Of a stretch of 22,824 nt of DNA, positions 14,138 through 21,169 are shown one piece after another. The stretch spans positions 1 through 22,824 of the forward strand of contig CAZUVM010000064.1 in assembly GCA_964623885.1 (NCBI GenBank), written 5' to 3'. Position 1 is the first letter of the stretch; the number at the start of each line of letters is the position of its first letter. The notes beneath the pieces are model-generated. The model did not search any database. It saw only the letters and a program-made list of their open reading frames with translations, and was not told where the DNA came from. The position numbers were made by a program, and so were the translations under genes. The stretch is from CAZUVM01 sp964623885. GTDB taxonomy: Bacteria; Verrucomicrobiota; Verrucomicrobiia; Limisphaerales; UBA8199.

Positions 14138-16525
14138 TCACTTCGCACTCGATCTTGAATCTTCTCTCCACGCCCTGCCGGCGCTAAACGCCTCACCCAT
14201 CGCTTTGCATTTGGCTGCCTGATCCGCAGATCCCATCTCCTCCGCTCGTTGCTGTGCTTTCAAAACGGTTGCTGCTGCTTCCGTGAACTGACTGATCTCC
14301 GCCTGCGCCGCCGCCAGCGTCGCAAGCATCGCCGGTTGTTTCCGTGCCGTCAGATCGCACGCCAGCGTCGACATTTGCAACGCCTGCGGTCCATTGCGAA
14401 ACTCGGAATGCGGGTCGGTCGCCAGGATCCACGCAAGCCCATCCAATGCTTCCGGGAAATCCGGCCGCAGCAGAAGCGCTTTGGCATACTGGCTCATCGC
14501 GTCGCGTGTGTGCCCGAGATGCGCCAGCGCAAGCGCATATTGATACTGGGCATTGGCATCCTGCGGCCGGGCCGGCGTCACTTTCGCCAGCAACTCTGCC
14601 GCCTCGTTCCATTGATTTTTTTCATTCAGCGCCGATGCCAGGTTGAATTGCGTTTCGGCGTCTCCTGGATTCAGCCGCAATGCCTCGCGCAATTGAGCCA
14701 TCCCTTCCTCCAATTTTCCCTTTTGTAGCAGCAATGCCCCCAGATTATTGTGCGCTTGCGCCAGGTTCGGATCGAACCGCACCGCGTTCGAATAATGCGC
14801 AATGGCTTCGTCCAGCTTCCCCTCCGAATGGAGCAGCCGGGCCAGGTTGTTCTCCGCGGGCGCCGACTCCGGGTTGGATGCCAGGGCCGCGCGATAATGC
14901 GCCGCCGCTTGCTCCGTCTGCCCTTGTTTGGCCCTTATGAGACCTAACGCAATGTGCGTCCTCTCTTGCAACGGCCTGAACCAAAGCGCCTGGCTGTACT
15001 CACCCGCCGCCCCTACCAGATTGCCCCGCTGCTCCAAGGCGTGGCCCAGAAAAAAGTGCGCTTCCGGATCGTCACGATAGCTCAACGCCTGCCGATAAAG
15101 CTCCATCGCTTCGTCGATTTTCCCATCCTCCGCCCGGAACGATCCGACCATGACCATCGCCCGCGTATTTCCATCCGTGACCTGTAACGCGTGCTCGAAC
15201 AGTCTCCGGGTGTCATGCCACCAGCGCAGCTCGCTTAAAGTGTCGGCCGCCAGAGCCGCTCCAATCACTAGTGCCAGGGCCGGCGCCACCCAGCGGCTCA
15301 TCCCACTCAGCCGCACGCTGCCCAGCACGTCGCCTATACCCCAAACCGCCATGATGAACAAGCCGATCAACGGCAGATACGTATATCTGTCGGCCCACGC
15401 CTGATCGCCCACCTGCACCAACCCAATCACCGGCACCAGCGTTCCCAAAAACCAGAACCAGCCCACTGCCAAATACGGCTTGCTTCCAGCTGCCCGCAGC
15501 ACCAGCGCCGTTATCATCACCAACAAAACAGCAGCGCCGAAGATCTCCACAAAGCTCTCGTGCTCAGGGTACGGATAAAACGCCGCCAGATGCCGCGGCA
15601 TAAGCATTGCCGCCACATAATGAATATAGGCAATCAGCGCGTGCCCAAACCGCTGCGCCAGCGGCAACCCCGCCGTCGAAACCAACGAATAACTTTGTCG
15701 CTGCGCCAGCACCGTCACGACGCACCCAGTGGCTGCGATTAATAAAAATGGCACTTTTTCCCAAACCAACGCGCCGACCTCCGACCACTGCCCTCTAACT
15801 TCGGACCTTGGACCTTGAACTTTGGACTTTGGACTTCTTCCCAGCGGCCAATAATCCAGCAGCAGCAGTACAAGCGGCAACGTCACCACCATCGGCTTGC
15901 TCATCACCGCCAATGCGAAAAAGAGCACTGACAATAAGTAGAACGGCAAACGCTCTCTATATTCCGCACTCCGCACTCCGAACTCCGCACTTGCCACGCT
16001 TCGCACTCCGCACTCCGCACTCCTTAGGTAGGTCCACAAGGTCAGCATCCAAAACAACCCGCTCAGCACATCCTTCCTTTCGGCGATCCAAGCGACCGAC
16101 TGCACGTGCAATGGGTGCAACGCAAACAACGCGGCCACGCACGCGCTTCGCCATTCCGCACCCGTCATCCTCCGCAGCACCAGGAACAGCAGCACCGTGT
16201 TGGCCACGTGCAACAGAATATTTGTCAGATGATGCCCGCCTGCCTCGCTCCCGTACATCTGCCAATCCACCATGTGCGACAGCCACGTCAACGGATGCCA
16301 GTTGCTCGCGTAGAAGGATTTGAAAGCCCACCCTGCCCCGGCCCAGCTCAGCCCCGCCCGCACGTGCGGATTCTCCGTCACATACTGCTGATCGTCATAC
16401 GTCAGGAATTGATACCTCAATGCGGGGGCGAAAACCGCGAACGTGACCACCGCCAGGCCCAGAGAGATCAGCGCGGCGCCAATCGTTTTTCGGGTCTGCT
16501 GCTGCACGCGAAGATTCTCCACCAA
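14138..16525 (-). CDS. TMTC-like multi-pass membrane protein (GT-C glycosyltransferase-like) with C-terminal TPRs
   Basis: 795 residues from a GTG start with GGAAGG six bases upstream. The N-terminal half (about 18-440) is a multi-helix membrane domain. LTYDDQQYVTENPHV (about 41-55) puts an acidic pair in the first extracytoplasmic loop, as in GT-C enzymes. ASNWHPLTWLSHMVDWQMYG, GGHHLTNILLHVANTVLLFL and LFALHPLHVQSVAWIAERKD are strongly conserved in bacterial homologues of eukaryotic TMTC proteins, the TPR-bearing O-mannosyltransferases. From about residue 445 several TPR units follow (for example APAENNLARLLHSEGKLDEA and AQAHNNLGALLLQKGKLEEG). Sugar donor and target are unknown. Residues 168-189 and 231-250 are encoded by in-frame minisatellites. 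It is a single gene, convergent with the prepilin gene. Confidence 0.85.
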   Translation of the reverse strand: MVENLRVQQQTRKTIGAALISLGLAVVTFAVFAPALRYQFLTYDDQQYVTENPHVRAGLSWAGAGWAFKSFYASNWHPLTWLSHMVDWQMYGSEAGGHHLTNILLHVANTVLLFLVLRRMTGAEWRSACVAALFALHPLHVQSVAWIAERKDVLSGLFWMLTLWTYLRSAECGVRSVASAEFGVRSAEYRERLPFYLLSVLFFALAVMSKPMVVTLPLVLLLLDYWPLGRSPKSKVQGPRSEVRGQWSEVGALVWEKVPFLLIAATGCVVTVLAQRQSYSLVSTAGLPLAQRFGHALIAYIHYVAAMLMPRHLAAFYPYPEHESFVEIFGAAVLLVMITALVLRAAGSKPYLAVGWFWFLGTLVPVIGLVQVGDQAWADRYTYLPLIGLFIMAVWGIGDVLGSVRLSGMSRWVAPALALVIGAALAADTLSELRWWHDTRRLFEHALQVTDGNTRAMVMVGSFRAEDGKIDEAMELYRQALSYRDDPEAHFFLGHALEQRGNLVGAAGEYSQALWFRPLQERTHIALGLIRAKQGQTEQAAAHYRAALASNPESAPAENNLARLLHSEGKLDEAIAHYSNAVRFDPNLAQAHNNLGALLLQKGKLEEGMAQLREALRLNPGDAETQFNLASALNEKNQWNEAAELLAKVTPARPQDANAQYQYALALAHLGHTRDAMSQYAKALLLRPDFPEALDGLAWILATDPHSEFRNGPQALQMSTLACDLTARKQPAMLATLAAAQAEISQFTEAAATVLKAQQRAEEMGSADQAAKCKAMGEAFSAGRAWREDSRSSAK
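15797..15841. repeat. In-frame minisatellite (TGGACTT/TGGACCT units)
   Basis: Degenerate short tandem units (TTCGGACC, TTGGACC, TTGAACT, TTGGACT, TTGGACT) lie inside the TMTC-like gene and encode residues 231 to about 245 in the loop SPKSKVQGPRSEVRGQWSEV. The composition differs from the flanking membrane helices. Confidence 0.75.
15955..16024. repeat. In-frame minisatellite (CGCACTC units)
   Basis: Tandem CGCACTC/CGAACTC units inside the TMTC-like gene encode residues about 168-190 (RSAECGVRSVASAEFGVRSA) between two predicted membrane helices. The reading frame is kept although the 7-base unit is not a multiple of three. Confidence 0.8.
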
Positions 16526-16576
16526 ATGCCTTCCACTTCAATCCCGTTTCCGCCTCTTCCGTAGCGCTTCCCTCCC

Positions 16577-16629
16577 GTAGCGCAGGCCTCCGAGCCTGCT
16601 GTATCGCAGGCTTCCAAGCCTGCGAACGC
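16577..16629 (+). repeat. REP pair, copy 1
   Basis: Two adjacent palindromes: GCAGGCCTCCGAGCCTGC and CGCAGGCTTCCAAGCCTGCG, joined by TGTAT and opened by GTAGC. The same arrangement in reverse orientation is at 17122-17174 and 22324-22374. This copy lies upstream of the RAYT remnant and points toward it. Confidence 0.85.
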
Positions 16630-16728
16630 TTGGACTTTCCCGCGTCTCCACATCGCCCAAGCGCGGCCCTTCAATCCGTGCCATAAAAATAATGTTGCGA
16701 AAGGACGCGGTCTAACGACTCTTGACTT

Positions 16729-17114
16729 ATGCCTTGGGCTTTCAACGATCCCAATCCTCAGCTGGATCCGGTGCGTTATGAACTACGCGCTAATCATTTA
16801 AAGCATTCCCGCAGTCCGCTTCGCGGCGGCATACACTCGCGAGGCTATCTGCCGCACATCAAACGCGAAGGCGCTTCCTATTTCGTAACCTTCCACCTCG
16901 CCGATGCGCTGCCCAAAGAAGCGCTCTTAAGATTTGAACGTGATCAAGCAGAGCGCCGCCGACTGCTGGCTGGATCCGGGATGATGATGAGAAGGCGAGA
17001 ATCAGCCACTACATTCAGTTCAATCCCGTCTCAGCACGTCTCTGCGCTCGGCCCGAAGACTGGCAGTGGAGCAGTGCCTGGTCTGGCTGGCGTTCTTCAA
17101 ACGCTGCCAAGTAG
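16729..17114 (+). pseudogene. Decayed REP-associated tyrosine transposase (RAYT) with its catalytic centre deleted
   Basis: The N-terminal part (16729 to about 16980) reads RGYLPHIKREGASYFVTFHL then ADALPKEALLRFERDQAERR, the usual start of RAYT/Y1-type transposases. The C-terminal end reappears in another frame (about 16983-17114) as RISHYIQFNPVSARLCARPE then DWQWSSAW and a TAG stop, the conserved RAYT ending. The middle, with the HxH metal motif and the catalytic tyrosine, is missing, and the joined parts are out of frame. In intact form RAYTs act on the single-stranded ends of REP hairpins. REP pairs lie 99 bases upstream and 7 bases downstream in inverted orientation, so this is a dead REPtron-like element. 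The open frame runs on to 17205 but the residues after about 84 are not coding in the original frame. Confidence 0.88.
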
Positions 17115-17121
17115 CGAATCC

Positions 17122-17174
17122 AGCGTTCGCAGGCTTGGAAGCCTGCGATACGGCAGACTCGGAGGTCTGCGCTA
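17122..17174 (-). repeat. REP pair, copy 2 (inverted relative to copy 1)
   Basis: Palindromes CGCAGGCTTGGAAGCCTGCG and GCAGACTCGGAGGTCTGC joined by ATACG and closed by GCTAC. It starts 7 bases after the RAYT remnant's stop. Its outer end supplies the TAG stop codon of the DUF420 gene on the minus strand. Confidence 0.85.
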
Positions 17175-17615
17175 CTTCTGCGGAAATTGCCAATACAGCA
17201 GATAGTAGATCAGCACGCCGGTCACCGATACGTACATCCAAATCGGCCACGTCCACCGCGCGATCTTGCGGTGCAGATCAAATCGCTGCCTTAGCGCGCG
17301 GCTGAGCGTCACCAAAACCAGCGGCACGATCACCATCGCCAGCACCGTATGCGTTCCCAAGATCAACAAGTAAATCGGCCGGAACCAGGCCGGATCGACA
17401 AACCGCGTGGGGCCCCGATGCAGCACATAACCCACATAAGTGTGGTACGTGATATAGCACGCCAGAAACAGTGTCGAAGTCACGAACGCCGCGATCATGC
17501 AGTTGCGATGCGATGTGATGTTCTTCCGCCGGATATGGTAGTAACCCACTCCGAGAAAAACTGCGCTCAGCCCGTTCAGGCTCGCGTTGACAGCCGGGAG
17601 ATCGGTGATGTGCAT
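17172..17615 (-). CDS. DUF420 / CtaM-like four-helix membrane protein, probable cytochrome oxidase maturation factor
   Basis: 147 residues from the ATG at 17615, where the family homology begins (MHITDLPAVNASLNGLSAVF). The frame is open to 17699 but the added codons are repeat-derived. Four predicted membrane helices hold conserved histidines H36 (SHRNCMIAAF), H58 (TYHTYVGY), H89 (ILGTHTVLAM) and H115 (DLHRKIARWTWPIWMYVS). The family includes Bacillus YozB and, as I remember, Staphylococcus CtaM, needed for assembly of aa3-type oxidase. The SCO1-like copper chaperone gene upstream on the same strand supports an oxidase-assembly role. No oxidase subunit is in the window. The TAG stop lies in the end of a REP element, so the C-terminus may have been reset by that insertion. 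Confidence 0.85.
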   Translation of the reverse strand: MHITDLPAVNASLNGLSAVFLGVGYYHIRRKNITSHRNCMIAAFVTSTLFLACYITYHTYVGYVLHRGPTRFVDPAWFRPIYLLILGTHTVLAMVIVPLVLVTLSRALRQRFDLHRKIARWTWPIWMYVSVTGVLIYYLLYWQFPQK

Positions 17616-17699
17616 CTCAGTGGTGTCCCGGCCTGGCAGACGGAGACCAACCACGAAATACACAGCACAGCAGAGCCGCAATCCAGTAAATGAAGCCAA

Positions 17700-17778
17700 T
17701 TAAACCGCAGAGACGCGATAAGCGCAGAGACTCTGCTTTGTTTTTCTTCTCTGCGTTCATCGCGCCTCTGCGGTTTAA
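17700..17778. repeat. Long inverted repeat (AAACCGCAGAGACGC family)
   Basis: Arms 17700-17730 and 17748-17778 (31 bases each) are reverse complements with three mismatches, around a 17-base loop containing TTTTT. It lies between the SCO1-like and DUF420 genes. A transcript would form a long hairpin that could terminate or protect RNA. Confidence 0.85.
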
Positions 17779-17829
17779 TGTCGCGCCCCGAATTTGCACA
17801 GCTTGCGAAGATTCTGAGGGATAGTCGTA

Positions 17830-17902
17830 CGAAAGACTAGATTCCGTTTCCTCATTTTCGTGTGTTTCGTGTATTTCGTGGTTCCTTCAGAGTCTTTCGT
17901 GG
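17830..17902. repeat. TTCGTG-rich dispersed repeat
   Basis: TTTCGTG units recur at 17856-17902 (TTTTCGTGTGTTTCGTGTAT, then TTCGTGGTTCC), and CGAAAGACT at about 17830 is inverted relative to AGTCTTTCG at 17891. It directly abuts the stop codon of the SCO1-like gene. Confidence 0.6.
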
Positions 17903-18562
17903 TCACAAACGCTCCGTCTCCAGCCGTCTCACCGCCGCCAACAATTGCCCCCGCACCTGCTGCGGTTCGACACCCTCACCCGTGGTTTCAAAGATGCCGC
18001 GTAATTGCCCACGCTGATCCACCACCACGAAAATGGTGCTGTGCACAAACAAATCCACCGGCGACGCGCGTTCGCCTTCCGGCTTCTCGACCGCTGTCAG
18101 TTTCAACGAGCCCACGGCCAGATCAAAAATCTGCTTCTTCGACCCCGTCAGGAACCACCAGCGCCCGGGATCAGCACCAAACTTTTCTGCATATCTTTTC
18201 AACACCGCCGGCGTGTCGTAATCCGGATCCGTCGTCAGCGTGACCAGCTTGGCCCGGCTCGTCGCCTGTAGCGCATCCTGCAACTCCTTCATTTGCCGCG
18301 TCATCTTCGGGCACGGCCCGGCACAACGCGTGAAGATCAGGTCCGCCACCCACACGTGGCCATGCAGCCCCGCGAGCGAAACGGGCTGGCCGAGTTGATT
18401 CGTCAGGGCGAAATCGGCCACGTGCCCAAGCATCGGCAATGGTTTGCCCAACGAGGCCCGCATCCGCAACGCCGCCAGCAGCGTGGCCAGCAGCAGCAAG
18501 GCAATCGTCAGCCCGATCCCGAGCCAGATCACCCGATCCGCTTTCTTCAACGCCGGGTTCAT
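17903..18562 (-). CDS. SCO1/SenC/PrrC-family copper chaperone, membrane anchored
   Basis: 219 residues from the ATG at 18562. The frame continues upstream to 18835, but that stretch is Asp/Glu microsatellite and dispersed repeat. One N-terminal anchor helix (about 11-33) is followed by a thioredoxin-like domain outside the membrane. The copper-binding CxxxC is C80 and C84 (FTRCAGPCPKMT) and the distal ligand is H174 (LFVHSTIFVVVD). VTLTTDPDYDTPAVLKRYAEKFGADPGRW is typical of the family, with the usual DPxxDTP. SCO proteins deliver copper to the CuA centre of cytochrome c oxidase or act as thiol reductases. The DUF420/CtaM-like gene follows on the same strand after 287 bases of repeats, but no oxidase genes are in the window. 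Confidence 0.92.
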   Translation of the reverse strand: MNPALKKADRVIWLGIGLTIALLLLATLLAALRMRASLGKPLPMLGHVADFALTNQLGQPVSLAGLHGHVWVADLIFTRCAGPCPKMTRQMKELQDALQATSRAKLVTLTTDPDYDTPAVLKRYAEKFGADPGRWWFLTGSKKQIFDLAVGSLKLTAVEKPEGERASPVDLFVHSTIFVVVDQRGQLRGIFETTGEGVEPQQVRGQLLAAVRRLETERL

Positions 18563-18947
18563 GCTTCGACTCGCCTGCCCGCGCCGCTCCAGACTGTACA
18601 CCGTTGATTCTGCCTTTTGATTCTCAAAACTCTCACGTGGTTTTATTAAATACTCCCGCGCCCCTTGCCGCAACGCCATTTCCCCTGGCGCTGTAGGAGC
18701 CGACGTGAGGAGGCTTTCGTCCTCATCGTCGCTCTCGTCCTCGTCCTCATCCTCGATCCGACCCGCAGTGAGATTTCGCTGTCGGTGCCTCCCTCCATCT
18801 CCATCTTCCTGTCCTCGTATCTGCCTTGTCTTCATTTTTCTGTCCTCAATTTTTCTGTCTTTTTTTCTGCCTTAATCTTTCTGTTCCGCTTTCCCTTGAC
18901 CTCGGGTCTTTCCCTAGCCCAAATGAAGCCGTTATGGCATCGCAAAC
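18563..18947. other. Gene-free, repeat-rich stretch upstream of the SCO1-like gene
   Basis: No supported gene. It holds a TAGGAGCCGACGTGAGGAGG element (about 18693-18712), a TCN triplet microsatellite (about 18718-18757, CTCGTCCTCGTCCTCATCC) and a pyrimidine-rich degenerate tandem array of CTGTC/TTTTTCTG units (about 18806-18892). Read on the minus strand the microsatellite gives an Asp/Glu run in an apparent ORF, which is not believed to be translated. The promoters of the SCO1-like gene and of the amidase must lie in or near here. Confidence 0.6.
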
Positions 18948-19076
18948 GGTAGGGACGCCGTCCCCGGCGTCCCATATTGCTCGCAATCAAACCAGCGCTT
19001 CGCGCGCGGCGAACCGAATATTTGTAGCTAAACCGGAGCAGGTGAGATCTGGGACGCCGAGGACGGCGTCCCTACC
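18948..19076. repeat. Paired GGGACGCC palindromes in inverted order
   Basis: GGTAGGGACGCC...GGCGTCCC at 18948-18973 and GGGACGCC...GGCGTCCCTACC at 19051-19076 are two hairpins. Their outer GGTAG/CTACC ends are also inverted, so the 129-base unit is itself an inverted repeat around a 77-base centre. The right palindrome overlaps the start of the amidase reading frame. Confidence 0.85.
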
Positions 19077-20088
19077 TGTTCTGATGTTTGCCCTGTGCGC
19101 TTTGTTGACCGCCTGCCAAACCGTGCCGCGCCCCGGCTCGGTCGAAAACCGCCGCGGCGACGAAATCGTCGTCGCCGGCAAATTCGTCCACACCGGGACG
19201 CCGGTGGTGACTTGGATGGACCCCGGCGGTTACGACGCCTACCGCGTCGAACGCCGGTTCAGCCCGCTCGCAACCGCCGATTGGGAGGATTCGCATAACG
19301 CCGTCACGGCGTTGCGTTCGCCCAATCGCTACAACATGCGCACCAGCGGCCTGACCACGAATGAAATCGAGCGGCTGCGCGGCGGCGGTTGGGACCTGCC
19401 CACGCTCCAAAAAGTCGTCGACCAGTTCGTCATCCATTTCGACGTCTGCGGCACCAGCCGCCAATGCTTCAACATCCTGCAGGACCATCGCGATCTCAGC
19501 GTCCATTTCATGCTCGACCTCGACGGCACCATCTATCAAACGCTCGACCTGAAAGAGCGCGCCTGGCACGCCACGATCGCCAACAGCCGCAGCGTCGGGA
19601 TCGAGATCGCCAACATGGGCGCTTACGGCAACGCTGAGAAGAACCCGCTGGCCAACTGGTATGCCAAGGACAGCGATGGCCAGGTCCGGATCACCATCCC
19701 GCCCAACTTTGGCGACGGCGGCATTCGCACGCCGGGTTTTGTCGGCCGTCCCGCGCGGCCGGAACTGATCTCCGGCAATATCCAGGGCGACGACCTCGTG
19801 CAATATGATTTCACGCCCGAGCAATATCGCGCGCTGACCAAGCTCACTGCCACGCTGTGCAAAGTCCTGCCTCGCATCAAATGCGACTACCCCAAAGACG
19901 CCTCGGGCAAACTCATCCCGCGGAAGCTGCCTGATGACGAGCTCGCGAACTATCACGGTGTCCTTGGCCATTATCATATTCAAACCAACAAGAACGATCC
20001 CGGCCCCGCCTTCCAGTGGGACACCGTGATTAATGGCGCCCGCAAACTCCTTTCTGGCAAAGTGGCCAGCCCGAAAGACCAGCAGTAG
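19042..20088 (+). CDS. N-acetylmuramoyl-L-alanine amidase (Amidase_2 type), predicted lipoprotein
   Basis: 348 residues from the GTG at 19042. Amidase_2 enzymes cut the bond between N-acetylmuramic acid and L-alanine in peptidoglycan. Zinc ligands are H132 (FVIHFDVCGTS) and H176 (RAWHATIANSRSVGIEIANM), and the third site lies in HYHIQTNKNDPGPAFQW near the C-terminus. The signal peptide RSGTPRTASLPVLMFALC then ALLTAC has a lipobox (LTAC, Cys 25), placing it on the envelope. The start is uncertain. The ATG at 19084 leaves a signal without basic residues, while GTG 19042 (GGAG just before it) gives a normal n-region, although that region is encoded by a palindromic repeat. Longer ATG starts (18826, 18934) add repeat-derived sequence. 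An insertion of about 50 residues after NMGAYG separates the core motifs. It may act in recycling or cell-wall turnover. Confidence 0.9.
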   Translation: MRSGTPRTASLPVLMFALCALLTACQTVPRPGSVENRRGDEIVVAGKFVHTGTPVVTWMDPGGYDAYRVERRFSPLATADWEDSHNAVTALRSPNRYNMRTSGLTTNEIERLRGGGWDLPTLQKVVDQFVIHFDVCGTSRQCFNILQDHRDLSVHFMLDLDGTIYQTLDLKERAWHATIANSRSVGIEIANMGAYGNAEKNPLANWYAKDSDGQVRITIPPNFGDGGIRTPGFVGRPARPELISGNIQGDDLVQYDFTPEQYRALTKLTATLCKVLPRIKCDYPKDASGKLIPRKLPDDELANYHGVLGHYHIQTNKNDPGPAFQWDTVINGARKLLSGKVASPKDQQ

Positions 20089-20139
20089 GGATTTTTGGTT
20101 TTTGGTTTTCGATTTTGATTGAGGCGACCGCAGCACCGG

Positions 20140-20212
20140 GTAGGGACGCCGTCCTCGGCGTCCCCATTCTGGTTTGCGATTATTTGGGACGCCGGGACGG
20201 CGTCCCTACCAG
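20140..20212. repeat. 73-base paired palindrome, copy A
   Basis: Two hairpins (20143-20164 and 20186-20206) in inverted order, joined by about 21 bases (CATTCTGGTTTGCGATTATTT). It is nearly identical to copy B at 21170-21242 in the same orientation. It lies between the convergent amidase and phosphoesterase stops and could serve as a two-way terminator. Confidence 0.9.
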
Positions 20213-20240
20213 ACGCTACGTTCGCAAACCGCGGATCGGC

Positions 20241-21047
20241 TCACACCTCAAACACCGTTATCTCCGGCCGGCAATTGAACCGGATCGGCACGGGGAACCA
20301 GCCAATTCCGGCGCCCACATACAGCGGGCCGTTAGCCGTGCGAAACATCCCCAGGTCATATTGATCCACGCCCCACGGCAGGAATACCGGACCATAAATC
20401 GGCAGCCGCACCTGTCCGCCATGCGAATGGCCTGCCAGCAGCAGGTCATACTTGTTCGCACCCAACCGCTTCACCCATGCCGGGTAATGCATCAGGAACA
20501 CATTGAATGTTTTCGGCGTCGCGACCATCGGCTGCTGTTTAGCCGTCAGGCATGTCGCGCCCAACAGGCAAATCCGGCCATCCGCCGTGACATGCTGCTG
20601 GTCCATCAGCCATGCGCCACCGGTGCCGGCAAAGCTCCTGGCAAATAAATCGAACGACGCTTTGCTCCAGTAATCATGATTGCCCGGCACGCCGTAAACC
20701 GGCGACTTGATGGCCGCGCACAGCTCCAGCGCCTCGGGCAGAAACTTCCGATCCTCAATGAGGTCGCCCGTGAAACAAACCAGGTCCGGCGACAGGGCGT
20801 TGATCTTGTTAACGACCGAATTGAAGTAAGCGCGATCGCCTTTATGGTGGATATCGGTGACGTGAACCAGTCGGTGCGTCGGTTTGCCCGTAGCAATCTT
20901 AATCCGCCGGACTTTAACCCATCCCGGCTCTAGCAACTTGGCATCCGCGACCGCGGCCGCCGGAGCCGCAGCGGCGGCGATGATTGCCGCCCAGAGAAAT
21001 CGTCGCCGGCTGAACACCCTCGCTTTCATTGCGTCACGTATAATCAT
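20241..21047 (-). CDS. Tat-exported calcineurin-like metallophosphoesterase (YkuE/YaeI type)
   Basis: 268 residues. The N-terminus has a twin-arginine signal (FSRRRFLWAAII, then an Ala-rich region ending AAAVADA), so the folded enzyme is likely exported. All calcineurin-fold motifs are present: D65 and H67 (HVTDIHH), D95 (FTGDLIED), N123 and H124 (PGNHDYW), H187 (LMHYP), H207 and H209 (AGHSHGGQ). The ending VGAGIGWFPVPIRFNCRPEI is typical of the YkuE/YaeI group, whose members act on UDP-2,3-diacylglucosamine or other phosphoesters. The substrate here is not known. The gene starts at 21047 or, equally possible, at the ATG at 21029 with MKARVFSRRRF. Neither has a Shine-Dalgarno. It is flanked on both sides by the near-identical 73-base palindrome pairs. 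Confidence 0.93.
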   Translation of the reverse strand: MIIRDAMKARVFSRRRFLWAAIIAAAAAPAAAVADAKLLEPGWVKVRRIKIATGKPTHRLVHVTDIHHKGDRAYFNSVVNKINALSPDLVCFTGDLIEDRKFLPEALELCAAIKSPVYGVPGNHDYWSKASFDLFARSFAGTGGAWLMDQQHVTADGRICLLGATCLTAKQQPMVATPKTFNVFLMHYPAWVKRLGANKYDLLLAGHSHGGQVRLPIYGPVFLPWGVDQYDLGMFRTANGPLYVGAGIGWFPVPIRFNCRPEITVFEV

Positions 21048-21097
21048 ACTACAACAAACGCAATTTAACTATACGCTTTCTTTGCGGCTGCGCGCCT

Positions 21098-21142
21098 TTG
21101 CGTCTTTGCGTTCACTAAGGAAGGCTCAACGCAAAGACGCAA
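21098..21142. repeat. Perfect 15-bp inverted repeat (TTGCGTCTTTGCGTT family)
   Basis: TTGCGTCTTTGCGTT at 21098-21112 and its exact reverse complement at 21128-21142 surround a 15-base loop. It lies downstream of purC and upstream of the phosphoesterase start on the same strand, so it may separate their transcripts. Confidence 0.85.
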
Positions 21143-21169
21143 GAACCCAAAGCGACTCAGCAGCATCTT

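Noticed and set aside
18563..18835. N-terminal extension of the SCO1-like frame with an Asp/Glu-rich run
   Set aside because: It is encoded by a triplet microsatellite and other dispersed repeat. The normal anchor helix begins right after the ATG at 18562.
19072..20136. 354-codon minus-strand ORF covering the amidase gene
   Set aside because: Antisense shadow. The plus strand encodes a motif-complete amidase and the minus product is featureless.
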